Counted from the stretch's first letter, positions 5,397-12,450 are shown. The stretch is 12,450 nt of DNA from an uncultured Bacteroidales bacterium (GCA_946407715.1 CAMJPH010000073.1:1-12450), one strand, 5' to 3'. Notes: generated by a model from the sequence alone, not told the origin. Numbers and translations: made by a program.

Positions 5397-6976
5397 CAAA
5401 ACGGTGTCTCATTTTCATATCCCTGCTGCATGGGATCGTCAAAACTACTGCCGCTGTCGGCGTCGTTGTTGGCCGCACTGTCGTAGTAGCCGAAATTCTC
5501 GTTCGGGGTGATGCCTGCCGAGGGAGACATGTAGTTGCTCTCGGGACCGAAGGAGCCTTCACTGACATCGCAGAACTTCGTGAATTGGCTCTGGAAGCGG
5601 ACTTTCACGTTGCCGGTGCTGCCGTGACGGTTTTTCTCGAACATGATCTCGGCCATACCGTCGGCGGGGGTGTTGTCCTCGAAGGTGTCCAGATGGTAGT
5701 ATTCGGGACGGTAGATGAAGAGCACCATGTCGGCGTCTTGCTCAATGGAGCCGGACTCACGCAAGTCGGAGAGCATCGGGCGTTTGGAGCCGCCACGGGT
5801 TTCCACGGCGCGGCTCAACTGCGACAGGGCGATGACGGGGATGTTCAGCTCTTTGGCTAAAGCCTTGAGCGAACGTGAGATGTAGCTGATCTCCTGCTCG
5901 CGGTTGCCTCCGTGCTTGGAGTTGTCGTTGCCCGCCTGCATCAGTTGCAGGTAGTCCACGATGATCATCTGGATGTTGTATTTGTGCTTCAGACGGCGGC
6001 ATTTGGCACGCAGGTCGAAGACGGACAGGGCAGGGGTGTCGTCGATGATCAGGTTCGAGCTTTGCAGATGGCCGACATTCTCCCACAGCTTCGACCATTC
6101 CACATCGGAGAGGTTGCCTTTGGAGATGTGGTCGGAAGGGATGCCCGACTCGATGGAGAAGAGTCTGTGAACCAGCTGGCTGGCGGACATTTCCAACGAG
6201 AAGAAGGCTATTGGCATGTCGAAGTCGATGGCGGCGTTGCGGGCGATGGAGAGCACGAAGGAGGTCTTACCCATACCCGGACGGGCGGCGAGGATCACGA
6301 GGTCGGACTTCTGCCAGCCGCCAGTCTTCTCGTCGATGGCGCGGATGCCGCTGGGCACGCCCTGCAGCTCCTCCTGCGACTCCCGGATCTCCGACAGCTC
6401 GTTCAACGCCATACTCACCACGTCGCCCAACTCCTTGCTGTCGCGCTTGAGGTTGCTCTCCACGATGGAGAATATCTTGGTCTCGGCCTCGTCAAGCATC
6501 GTGAGCACGTCTTTACCGTCGTCGTAGGCGTCGTTGATGATGGTGTTGCAGTTGCGGATAAGCTCCCTCAGGATGAACTTCTCCATCACGATGCGGGAGT
6601 GGAACTCCACGTTGGCCGAAGAGTTTATCCGGTTGGTCAGGCCGGCGATATAGGAGGCGCCGCCGGAGACTTCCAGCAGCTTGTCTTTCTTGAGTTGGTT
6701 GGTGACTGTCAGCACATCGATGGGTTGCGATGCGGAGAACAGCTTTTGGATAGCATTGAATATGTGTTGGTTAGCCTCGACATAAAACATCTCGGGCTTC
6801 AAGATATTCAGCACTTCGTTTACGGCGTTGTCGTCGATCATCAGGGCTCCCAGCACCGCCTCTTCAAATTCCACAGCTTGGGGAGTCAGCTTGCCAGTTG
6901 TTCCGAGGAGGGTCTCGATGCGGTTGTATGACAAAGTCCGCGTCGGTCTGTTTGTGGTAATCGTTTCGTTTTCCAT
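5396..6976 (-). CDS. dnaB: Replicative DNA helicase DnaB
   Basis: Hexameric ATP-driven 5'-3' helicase that unwinds DNA at the replication fork. The 526 residues have an N-terminal DnaB domain (about 30-135, EEAVLGALMIDDNAVNEVL), a linker and a RecA-like domain with Walker A ARPGMGKT (231-238), Walker B IIVDYLQLM (338-346), SQLSRAVETR (385-394), LRESGSIEQDADMV (405-418) and KNRHGSTG (448-455). There is no intein at the Walker A site. The tail from about 475 is low in complexity and rich in N, D, S and G, as in other Bacteroidota DnaB. The ATG at 6976 is the only sensible start, and a -7-like box lies 38 bases upstream. Confidence 0.97.
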   Translation of the reverse strand: MENETITTNRPTRTLSYNRIETLLGTTGKLTPQAVEFEEAVLGALMIDDNAVNEVLNILKPEMFYVEANQHIFNAIQKLFSASQPIDVLTVTNQLKKDKLLEVSGGASYIAGLTNRINSSANVEFHSRIVMEKFILRELIRNCNTIINDAYDDGKDVLTMLDEAETKIFSIVESNLKRDSKELGDVVSMALNELSEIRESQEELQGVPSGIRAIDEKTGGWQKSDLVILAARPGMGKTSFVLSIARNAAIDFDMPIAFFSLEMSASQLVHRLFSIESGIPSDHISKGNLSDVEWSKLWENVGHLQSSNLIIDDTPALSVFDLRAKCRRLKHKYNIQMIIVDYLQLMQAGNDNSKHGGNREQEISYISRSLKALAKELNIPVIALSQLSRAVETRGGSKRPMLSDLRESGSIEQDADMVLFIYRPEYYHLDTFEDNTPADGMAEIMFEKNRHGSTGNVKVRFQSQFTKFCDVSEGSFGPESNYMSPSAGITPNENFGYYDSAANNDADSGSSFDDPMQQGYENETPF

Positions 6977-7013
6977 ATATTAGATTGTTTCTTCTTGAGA
7001 GTTTTTCATGTTG

Positions 7014-7021
7014 CAAATATC
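7014..7021 (-). promoter_or_regulatory. Possible -7 box for dnaB
   Basis: The minus strand reads GATATTTG, one mismatch to TAnnTTTG, 37 bases before the dnaB ATG. A T-rich stretch (TTTTTC on the minus strand around 7038-7043) lies near the -33 position. The 144-base gap between the upstream gene and dnaB holds no other feature I can support. Confidence 0.35.
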
Positions 7022-7120
7022 AGAAAAAATAGGGCAGGAAAAACACATAGTTATCAACATTTCGTGAAGAGTTATTATTCACAAATGTTCATAAAAAAAA
7101 GAATATCCAAAGGATTGTGT

Positions 7121-9106
7121 TTATTTTTCGAGAAAGCTGGTCAGTTCCTCTTTTGTGAAGCAGATTTGTATGGTGACCGGTGTCGGGGTTTTCTTTGACT
7201 TTTTCTGTTCCGTCGTGGGTTGGCCGAAGTGGTAGCATACGCCGTAGCCGGCCTTCACAATCATGTTCAGCAACGCGAGACCCTCTTCATCGTTGATGGA
7301 CATCAGTGCGGACTGGAGGTGCCAGCGCAGATCGACCTGGTTGATGGCCTCGATCGGGGTCCCGACTACCTTATAATAGTGGGTGTACATCCCGTTTTGG
7401 ATACCTACGGAGTCAAGAAAAGTGAAGTCATCTTCCTGAAAAGGACACTCCATATTGAGGGCGGGGATGACCTCGTCGAGCAGCATCTTCCTCATCTCCT
7501 GCCGTACCTCCTCCTCAGGCATTTCGATGGCCTGCCGGATTTCGGCAGTCGAGTACGTGATGGAACAGAGACTGTCGTTCGGTAAATGCCAGTGCTGGGT
7601 GGTGTTGGCATCCAATTCAACTAATGTTTCATAAAACTCTTCGGTGTCGGTGAACCAAATCAGGTCGCGGTAGTCCTTTTGGGTGAGTTTGTAGTCGTTG
7701 AAAAGACCGATTTTGTCGGGTGCCACCGTATAATGGAAGTGGAGGGTGTCGCGGACGAAGAGGATGCTGTCTAATGTACCATAATCGATGACCATCGGGA
7801 GACTGTCGGCGATGAACTCGTCCATTTCGCGCCGAAACTCCTCGTAAAGCATCTTTCGGTGGAAGTATTCGACGGTGCTGTTCATCGGTATGCTGTCGAG
7901 CGACGGACTGTTCAGAATATCCTCCGTGGAGATGAAGATATCGGTGGTTCGGCGGGTGCCCTCTTCCATGTAGAGCATCTGTACGCCCTTGATATGCTGG
8001 TAGAAACGGTCGAGGGTGATGATGCCGCCGTCATATACGGCGGAGTTGCCCATCATGATGTTGAAGATGCGGTTAAGATGCACAGCCGTGGATTTCCGGA
8101 CCAATTCCACCGTTTCGGGAGTCATCCCGTCCTGATAATACTCGGGAATGACCGTGTAGGTGTATTGGATCGTTCGGTTGGCATAATCCACGCTGGTCAG
8201 GCGCAGGGAATCCCCAGGATCATTTGAAATGACAAGGGTCTCTTTTTCCAGGATTTGTTCGCGGATGAAATGGTCGATCTGTTCGTCGGTGGCAGGCTTG
8301 AGTTTCCCAGAGGTCTTCAACAAATCCATCAAATCAGAATTCGTGAATTGAGTCTCGGCAAATAACACTCCTAAGGTGTCCAAATATCTGTAAGACAGGG
8401 TAGTTCTTGCTTCTACTAAGAGTTCAAGGTAGTCGGGCTGGAGTTGTAAGTTGCTCTTGATTTGGTTTCTGATTTGGGGAAGGGTTGCTTTTACTTGCTC
8501 TTTTCTGAGCTGTTCACTTTCGAAAAAGGTGAACAGGTAGAAAAGGGTGTCTTGGGTGAGGAAAACAGTATCGGCGCGCGTGAATTCGTCAATCTGCCGT
8601 GGAAGGCCCATGTTGGCGATACGTATCCCTCGGAAGAGGCGATTTCTCGCCATCCATCGTTTGTTGTCCTTGTAGGCGGGTTTTGAGCGGTCGATCCAGA
8701 TCTGCCGCGCCTCCGCAGGCGGGTATTTCAGCGTGAGTCGCGTTTGGGAGCTGTCGGTGACAATGTCATAGACGAATCCCCCGTTGATGTCCCCTAACTT
8801 CTGTAGTAGGTAGTTGAACTCGTCAGGTTCCAGCCGGTAGCGGATGCGGTCGGCGAGGTACTGCCGCAATTGTGCGCTGTCGTTTCCGGGGATAAAGTTT
8901 TCCTGAAGGGTGATGTCGAAATGGAGATAGCCGGGGGTGTATCGCAGCTTGTTGACCACCCAGCCCTCCTCGTAAAAGGGACAGTTCCGCTTGGTGTTCA
9001 TCCCCACGACCTTCGCGTACATCTCCCGGTCGATGGGCTGCGCGCACAGTGTACCCGCCGCCGTCAGTATCAAGAAGATGCCCCCGAGCAGCAGCCTTGT
9101 GAGCAT
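7121..9106 (-). CDS. Secreted protein of unknown family with five degenerate repeats
   Basis: The family is not recognised. With the start at 9106 the product has 661 residues and a clean signal peptide (MLTRLLLGGIFLILTAAGTLCA, then Q), so it is probably periplasmic; no membrane anchor or barrel is visible. In-frame ATGs at 9133 and 9139 are alternatives. The open frame to 9226 is rejected because it covers a -7 box. Five stretches (about 41-136, 178-263, 287-398, 435-527, 552-660) share one pattern: a strand pair such as LDSILFVRDTLHFHYTV, LTSVDYANRTIQYTYTV or LDSVGIQNGMYTHYYKV; a helix-rich middle; and an ending such as IQICFTKEEL, IFISTEDI, SITYSTAEI or LTLKYPPAEA. The first and last repeats begin with CPF, whose Cys residues could pair. 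It lies upstream of dnaB in the same direction but probably has its own promoter. Confidence 0.8.
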   Translation of the reverse strand: MLTRLLLGGIFLILTAAGTLCAQPIDREMYAKVVGMNTKRNCPFYEEGWVVNKLRYTPGYLHFDITLQENFIPGNDSAQLRQYLADRIRYRLEPDEFNYLLQKLGDINGGFVYDIVTDSSQTRLTLKYPPAEARQIWIDRSKPAYKDNKRWMARNRLFRGIRIANMGLPRQIDEFTRADTVFLTQDTLFYLFTFFESEQLRKEQVKATLPQIRNQIKSNLQLQPDYLELLVEARTTLSYRYLDTLGVLFAETQFTNSDLMDLLKTSGKLKPATDEQIDHFIREQILEKETLVISNDPGDSLRLTSVDYANRTIQYTYTVIPEYYQDGMTPETVELVRKSTAVHLNRIFNIMMGNSAVYDGGIITLDRFYQHIKGVQMLYMEEGTRRTTDIFISTEDILNSPSLDSIPMNSTVEYFHRKMLYEEFRREMDEFIADSLPMVIDYGTLDSILFVRDTLHFHYTVAPDKIGLFNDYKLTQKDYRDLIWFTDTEEFYETLVELDANTTQHWHLPNDSLCSITYSTAEIRQAIEMPEEEVRQEMRKMLLDEVIPALNMECPFQEDDFTFLDSVGIQNGMYTHYYKVVGTPIEAINQVDLRWHLQSALMSINDEEGLALLNMIVKAGYGVCYHFGQPTTEQKKSKKTPTPVTIQICFTKEELTSFLEK

Positions 9107-9153
9107 ATTGTCGTGTGTGACTCCGTTTTTCATTGACATTGGAAAAAGCACGG

Positions 9154-9161
9154 CAAAAGTA
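9154..9161 (-). promoter_or_regulatory. -7 box for the secreted repeat protein
   Basis: The minus strand reads TACTTTTG, a full match to TAnnTTTG, 47 bases before the ATG at 9106 and 14 before that at 9139. It lies just downstream of an intrinsic terminator, which fits a fresh transcription start. No clear -33 TTTG is seen. Confidence 0.5.
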
Positions 9162-9193
9162 ACAATTTTCAGGGAATGCGCATCTGTTCCACT

Positions 9194-9223
9194 AAAAAAA
9201 GGCCCCCGTTCCCGAGAGCCCTT
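9194..9223 (-). terminator. Intrinsic terminator (minus strand)
   Basis: On the minus strand GGCTCTC, loop GGGAAC and GGGGGCC form a 7-bp stem with two G-U pairs, followed by seven T residues (9200 down to 9194). The preceding A residues can extend the stem. It would end transcripts that read through the conserved DTWEI tail at 9254. Confidence 0.65.
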
Positions 9224-9256
9224 CATTCTTAATTCTGAATTCTTAATTCTGAATTA
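9224..9256. repeat. Four 7-base units overlapping a stop codon
   Basis: Plus-strand units cattctt, aattctg, aattctt and aattctg (9224-9251) are followed by aatta, which includes the stop codon of the minus-strand ORF (9254-9256). On the transcribed strand the array starts at the TAA and runs into the terminator. Confidence 0.75.
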
Positions 9257-9445
9257 GATTTCCCACGTGTCCCCGCTGTTCAGCAAATCGTCCACGCATT
9301 TGTACTTGCCGTTGGCCATCTGTTCTTCCATCTGGTCTTCGTACAGTTGCGTGTAGGAGGTCTTCTTGACGTTTTTGAAGCTGAAAAGAGAAAGTGTTAG
9401 ATTATTATGAATAACTATTTCGGAAATCTTAACGAATCTTAACAA
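9254..9445 (-). CDS. Short ORF or gene remnant ending in CVDDLLNSGDTWEI
   Basis: The family is not recognised. The frame is open for 63 codons from a TTG at 9445, with no ATG before the Met residues of QMEEQMANGK. The convincing part is the C-terminal stretch of about 42 residues from SFKNVKKTSYTQLYEDQ to DTWEI, soluble and charged. Its last 27 residues recur exactly at 12366-12450, with only synonymous base changes, so this peptide has been under protein-level selection. The lack of an ATG and the AT-rich sequence upstream suggest either a 3' fragment of a longer gene or a very small protein starting at MEEQ or MANG. An intrinsic terminator follows, as for a working gene end. Confidence 0.45.
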   Translation of the reverse strand: MLRFVKISEIVIHNNLTLSLFSFKNVKKTSYTQLYEDQMEEQMANGKYKCVDDLLNSGDTWEI

Positions 9446-9476
9446 AAAACGTGATGATCATGTCGGGCGTATTGTT

Positions 9477-9484
9477 TACTTTTG
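9477..9484 (+). promoter_or_regulatory. -7 box for the three-gene set
   Basis: TACTTTTG matches TAnnTTTG fully and lies 27 bases before the ATG at 9512. It probably drives the three following plus-strand genes. An 8-base palindrome ATGATCAT (9454-9461) sits near where a -33 box would be; no TTTG is seen there. Confidence 0.55.
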
Positions 9485-9511
9485 CCACCTGAATTCTAAA
9501 ACAACAAAGTT

Positions 9512-10189
9512 ATGGAGAAATTAATCAAAATTCTGGAAAAGTTTGATACCCTAAGAGATTATTTCTTAAATAAAGAAATCAAATGGGATGAAGTAGCTGT
9601 TGCCGAATGTTTTAAACCTTGTGCACAAGAGATCCTTTGCGGCGGATATTTTCTTGTTAATGGGAAATCCATCATTGATTTAGGCAGTGTTGAGTTGTAT
9701 TATCATGAAGAGGGAGAAAATGGGAGGATAAAAGACCCTATTATGTATCACACAAACGATAAAGGCTCATATTCAAAATTTTATAATAAAGAGGATGGAT
9801 TACCTTATTTCATATTAGGAAGTTTCAATCCACATACATCAGGAATAGATGTAACATTTGAAAGCGAAAAGAATAGATACAGGGCTTCGTTTCTCATTAG
9901 ATCATATCGTGTATTGGAGAATGAAGATGATTTGAGGAGTGATAGAATTAACTTTGACACTTGTTCAACACACATTTATGATGATTTATTTCCTAAGGGT
10001 GTATTCTTTGGAAAAAATGAACAATTCAAAATAGAATGGAGATCTTATTCTAAAGGTGGAAAAGTAATACAATGTAAAAGAAAAAATGTTCTAGAATATG
10101 AAAAAAACGAAACAGGAGAGTATGTAAGAGGAGAAAAAGCAGAATCGAGAGATTGGGGATTTAAACATATTTTCAAAAAACAAAATTGA
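9512..10189 (+). CDS. Hypothetical protein resembling alkyladenine (3-methyladenine) DNA glycosylase
   Basis: A 225-residue soluble protein. Landmarks occur in the order seen in the AAG/MPG base-excision family: GKSIIDLGSVELYYHEE (51-67), with E61 and Y63 placed like the catalytic Glu and the Tyr of the family ETEAY motif; DPIMYH (75-80), like its DxxxH; FYNKEDGLPYFILGSFNPHTSGIDVTF (90-116), like its F..pG.lYVY..YG.h...NVV stretch; and RASFLIRSYRVLEN (124-137), like AVLIRALEPLEG. If homologous it would excise damaged or modified purines from DNA. Overall similarity is low, and the C-terminal part (165-225, rich in K and E) is not family-like, so this is a fold-level guess by eye. The gene is visibly AT-rich compared with the housekeeping genes. 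It starts a closely spaced set and ends 12 bases before the next ATG. Confidence 0.6.
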   Translation: MEKLIKILEKFDTLRDYFLNKEIKWDEVAVAECFKPCAQEILCGGYFLVNGKSIIDLGSVELYYHEEGENGRIKDPIMYHTNDKGSYSKFYNKEDGLPYFILGSFNPHTSGIDVTFESEKNRYRASFLIRSYRVLENEDDLRSDRINFDTCSTHIYDDLFPKGVFFGKNEQFKIEWRSYSKGGKVIQCKRKNVLEYEKNETGEYVRGEKAESRDWGFKHIFKKQN

Positions 10190-10201
10190 TTAATAGAAAC
10201 A

Positions 10202-11044
10202 ATGATCACCGACAACCTTACCACCTGCGTCTATTTCTCCAGCATCCTGCCCGAGAAATGTCCCGTTTTGAACGGTCATATCATAGAAGCGTTGCAGAAA
10301 CGAGGAATTCCGTATGCCTATTTGTCTGGAACTAAAGACATATGGTGCCGGGATTTCATGCCCATTCAGATTGAAGAAGGCCGTTTCGTTTTCTATAAAT
10401 ACACGCCAGGTTATCTGCAAGACAAATATGGACTCCAGCTGCAAACCAATCCCATGGAGGTGTTTCAGTTTGAAGTAAATCAATTGCATTCCATTCAGAA
10501 ATATGGTCACAAATTAGATCTTGTTGTTGATGGCGGCAACGTGGTGAAATGTGGCGACAAGATTGTGATGACGGACAAAGTGTTTCCGGAGAATAAAGAA
10601 AAATCTCCCGAAGAGGTGCAACAGATGCTTGAGGAAGCGTTCTGCTGCGAAATAGTATTCCTTCCATGGGATAGGTGGGAAAAATACGGACACAGCGACG
10701 GCATTATCCATTACTTGGGCGACAACCGTGTGCTGATGACCAACTATCCCGATTTTGACAAGGCATTGGCTCATGATTATTTGCGGATTTTGGAGAATCA
10801 TTTCGATGTTACAACTCTGAAATACAACGTGGATAAAACGGACAAAAACAGTTGGGCGTATATCAACTTTTTGCAGGTTGGCCATCTTGTGCTCGTTCCG
10901 CAACTCGGAATACCAGAGGATGAACAGGCGCTGGAACAAATCAGCAATGCGATGCCCGATTGCGAGGTAATTGGCATACCTGCGTTGGAAGCCGTGAGAA
11001 GAGGTGGCGCTCTGAATTGTATATCCTGGAATATCAAAGCGTAG
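10202..11044 (+). CDS. Agmatine deiminase / peptidyl-arginine deiminase family protein
   Basis: A guanidine-modifying hydrolase of the PAD_porph/AIH family, which converts agmatine or arginine-type substrates to the carbamoyl product plus ammonia. The motifs are clear: DIWCRDFMP (46-54, W48, R50 and D51 for substrate), VVDGGN (108-113), YGHSDG (162-167, catalytic His164 with an acidic partner) and GGALNCISW (268-276, nucleophile Cys273). At 280 residues it is shorter than typical agmatine deiminases (about 340-370), mainly at the N-terminus. There is no signal peptide, so it should be cytosolic and unlike the secreted Porphyromonas enzyme. The true substrate cannot be told from sequence. It lies 12 bases after the glycosylase-like gene and 4 bases before the Sel1 gene, so the three are probably cotranscribed. 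No arginine decarboxylase or N-carbamoylputrescine amidohydrolase gene, as in polyamine operons, is next to it. Confidence 0.88.
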   Translation: MITDNLTTCVYFSSILPEKCPVLNGHIIEALQKRGIPYAYLSGTKDIWCRDFMPIQIEEGRFVFYKYTPGYLQDKYGLQLQTNPMEVFQFEVNQLHSIQKYGHKLDLVVDGGNVVKCGDKIVMTDKVFPENKEKSPEEVQQMLEEAFCCEIVFLPWDRWEKYGHSDGIIHYLGDNRVLMTNYPDFDKALAHDYLRILENHFDVTTLKYNVDKTDKNSWAYINFLQVGHLVLVPQLGIPEDEQALEQISNAMPDCEVIGIPALEAVRRGGALNCISWNIKA

Positions 11045-11048
11045 TATC

Positions 11049-12254
11049 ATGGAAGTTAGCAAGAAAGAATATAATGCAAAATTAACGACCAAAGAATTGG
11101 AAGTTTTGGCCGAGCAAGGAGATTCATGCTCGCAAAATGACATCGGTATTTGTTACTTGAATGGATATGGGGTCGAAAAAGACTTACAAAAAGCCGTCGA
11201 ATGGCTTACCAAGTCAGCTAAACAAGGATGTGCAAGTGCTCAATACAATTTGGCACTTTGTTATTTGGATGGTGAAGGCGTAGAACAAGATTTAAAACAA
11301 GCGGCGAAGTTATTCACCAAAGCAGCTGACCAAGGCCATAAGTGGTCGCAAAACAATCTCGGTCTTTGTTATGAATATGGAGATGGTGTAAGAAAGAATT
11401 ATAAAAAGGCAGTAGAGTGGTTCACTAAGGCAGCTGAGCAAGGTGTAGACATGGCACAATATCATCTAGCATTGTTTTATGAGTTAGGAATTGGCGTAGA
11501 ATCAGATTTGAACAAAGCTTTTGAATGGTACTCCAAAGCCGCAGAACAAGGCAATATGAAAGCCCAATATTCAGTTGCAATGTTCTATGAAATGGATTAT
11601 GTTGTTAAAGAAGACCATGTTAAAGCTGTTAATTGGTACAAGAAATCAGCTATGCAAGGATTTGCTGATGCACAATATAATCTTGCAATATGTTATGAAG
11701 AAGGTGTTGGGGTCAGAAAGAGCTATGTTAAAGCGGTAGAATGGTACAAAAAAGCAGTTGAACAAGAAATGATACCGGCCTTTAACAATCTGGGATATTG
11801 CTATGAACATGGGCAAGGTGTAAAGAAGGATCTTACAGCAGCTTTTGAATTGTATTTCAAGGGGGCAGAACTTGGCGATGAAACCGCTCAATTCAGCTTA
11901 GCCCTATGTTATCACTTTGGCAGAGGAATTGAAGTTGACCTTAAAAAAGCCATTGAATGGTACACGGTAAGCGCCAGACAAGGAACCCCAAGGGCTCAAA
12001 ACAATCTTGGCGAATGCTATCTGAATGGATTTTGTGTCGAAAAAGACCTGAAAAAAGCAAAAAAATGGTTTACCAAAGCAGCAGAACAGGGAGATCCTGA
12101 AGCTCAAAAAACGCTTAAAGATCTATTCGATGAGGGTTCCCTAAAAGACTTATCGAAACAACCCATTGTTGAAGAACCCTTATCACAGCAGTTGGATATG
12201 AATGTTTTCAAAGAATTCGACAAGAACAAAGATTTCAATGATTTTCCGTTTTAG
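11049..12254 (+). CDS. Sel1-like repeat protein (nine full repeats)
   Basis: A 401-residue solenoid protein. Nine consecutive repeats of exactly 36 residues run from 25 to 348, with the pattern AQYNLALCYxxGxGVxKDxxKAxEWYxKAAEQG, and a partial tenth lies at 349-371. Repeat 5 has lost the central glycines (YEMDYVVKED), and repeat 6 ends in EQE instead of EQG. The tail (about 372-401) is polar and ends NVFKEFDKNKDFNDFPF. There is no signal peptide or membrane segment, so it is likely a cytosolic scaffold for protein-protein contacts; no enzyme domain is present. The ATG follows the deiminase stop by four bases, suggesting translational linkage and a possible physical partnership with the two upstream products. 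An intrinsic terminator follows. Confidence 0.93.
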   Translation: MEVSKKEYNAKLTTKELEVLAEQGDSCSQNDIGICYLNGYGVEKDLQKAVEWLTKSAKQGCASAQYNLALCYLDGEGVEQDLKQAAKLFTKAADQGHKWSQNNLGLCYEYGDGVRKNYKKAVEWFTKAAEQGVDMAQYHLALFYELGIGVESDLNKAFEWYSKAAEQGNMKAQYSVAMFYEMDYVVKEDHVKAVNWYKKSAMQGFADAQYNLAICYEEGVGVRKSYVKAVEWYKKAVEQEMIPAFNNLGYCYEHGQGVKKDLTAAFELYFKGAELGDETAQFSLALCYHFGRGIEVDLKKAIEWYTVSARQGTPRAQNNLGECYLNGFCVEKDLKKAKKWFTKAAEQGDPEAQKTLKDLFDEGSLKDLSKQPIVEEPLSQQLDMNVFKEFDKNKDFNDFPF

Positions 12255-12278
12255 GGTACAACCCCTCACACCACCACC

Positions 12279-12314
12279 AAAAAAGGCCGTCACCCTCCGG
12301 CAACGGCCCTTTTT
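12279..12314. terminator. Bidirectional intrinsic terminator
   Basis: GGCCGT (12285-12290) and ACGGCC (12303-12308) form a stem around a 12-base loop, flanked by six A residues on the left and five T residues on the right. It can end the three-gene transcript from the left and the minus-strand gene from the right. Confidence 0.85.
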
Positions 12315-12366
12315 GGCTTTTGGCCTTTGGCTATTAGCTTTTAGCCAATAGCCAACAGCTAACAGC
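12311..12366. repeat. Eight 7-base units overlapping a stop codon
   Basis: Plus-strand units ttttggc, ttttggc, ctttggc, tattagc, ttttagc, caatagc, caacagc and taacagc share a final RGC. The last base of the array (12366) is the first base of the stop triplet of the minus-strand gene (12366-12368). On the transcribed strand the array begins with the TAG and runs into the terminator, the same layout as at 9194-9256. Confidence 0.85.
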
Positions 12367-12450
12367 TATATCTCCCACGTATCCCCACTGTTCAACAAAT
12401 CGTCCACGCATTTGTACTTGCCGTTGGCCATCTGCTCTTCCATCTGGTCT
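12366..12450 (-). CDS. 3' end of a gene ending in CVDDLLNSGDTWEI (cut by window edge)
   Basis: The frame is open from the window edge to TAG at 12366-12368. Its 27 visible residues are identical to the end of the ORF at 9254, while 7 of 85 bases differ, all at synonymous positions including the stop codon (TAG versus TAA). The family is not recognised and the rest of the gene lies outside the window. An intrinsic terminator follows. This copy may be the intact parent of the fragment at 9254, or both may be members of a small conserved gene family. Confidence 0.65.
   Translation of the reverse strand, partial: DQMEEQMANGKYKCVDDLLNSGDTWEI

Noticed and set aside
5912..6931. 339-codon open frame on the plus strand opposite dnaB
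   Set aside because: It is antisense to clear DnaB motifs and reflects GC-rich codon use. Its product shows no signal peptide or recognisable domain.
9107..9226. Upstream extension of the secreted repeat protein to an ATG at 9226
   Set aside because: It would run across a TACTTTTG -7 box and into the terminator region, and would bury the signal peptide 40 residues inside.
9254..12450. The two DTWEI copies as simple att direct repeats of a mobile element
   Set aside because: No integrase or transposase lies between them, and the silent-only divergence fits selected coding sequence better than an attachment-site duplication. It is kept only as an alternative.

Overview
The window looks like chromosomal DNA of a Bacteroidota member, probably Bacteroidales. 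The evidence is four well- or fairly-matching TAnnTTTG-type -7 boxes, few visible Shine-Dalgarno sequences, short LID-less adenylate kinase, and envelope proteins with DTV/DTL-rich tails. No rRNA, tRNA, transposase, integrase or CRISPR array is visible.

Left part (1-2231, + strand): a single-pass membrane protein is followed at once by a predicted outer-membrane barrel protein and then a small lipoprotein. The first two share a DT[VLI]-rich beta segment and may form an envelope pair. Centre (2246-9106, all - strand, in transcription order): a secreted protein of unknown family that appears to be built from five degenerate repeats, then dnaB, a SpoU/TrmH-type RNA 2'-O-methyltransferase, hpt, adk and dxr. 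These are housekeeping functions: replication, RNA modification, purine salvage, nucleotide balance and isoprenoid synthesis. Right part (9512-12254, + strand): an AT-rich three-gene set, closely spaced and probably one operon, coding for a protein that resembles alkyladenine DNA glycosylase, an agmatine deiminase/PAD-like hydrolase and a nine-repeat Sel1 protein. This set is flanked by two same-orientation copies of one protein C-terminus. The copies differ at 7 of 85 bases, and every difference is synonymous.

The most striking feature outside the genes is a set of short tandem arrays with a 7-base period (8-base in one case). The unit differs at each locus, but the arrays lie on or directly against stop codons of at least seven genes. 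They supply stop codons, at two places start codons, and in the first gene about 13 units are translated in frame. Two hairpins with a CCGTTAGG core (window start and upstream of dxr) and a 14-bp palindrome inside the first gene look like members of dispersed repeat families.

Starts were moved inward for five genes (81, 1785, 3415, 4756, 9106) on the basis of overlap, signal peptide, homology or promoter position.
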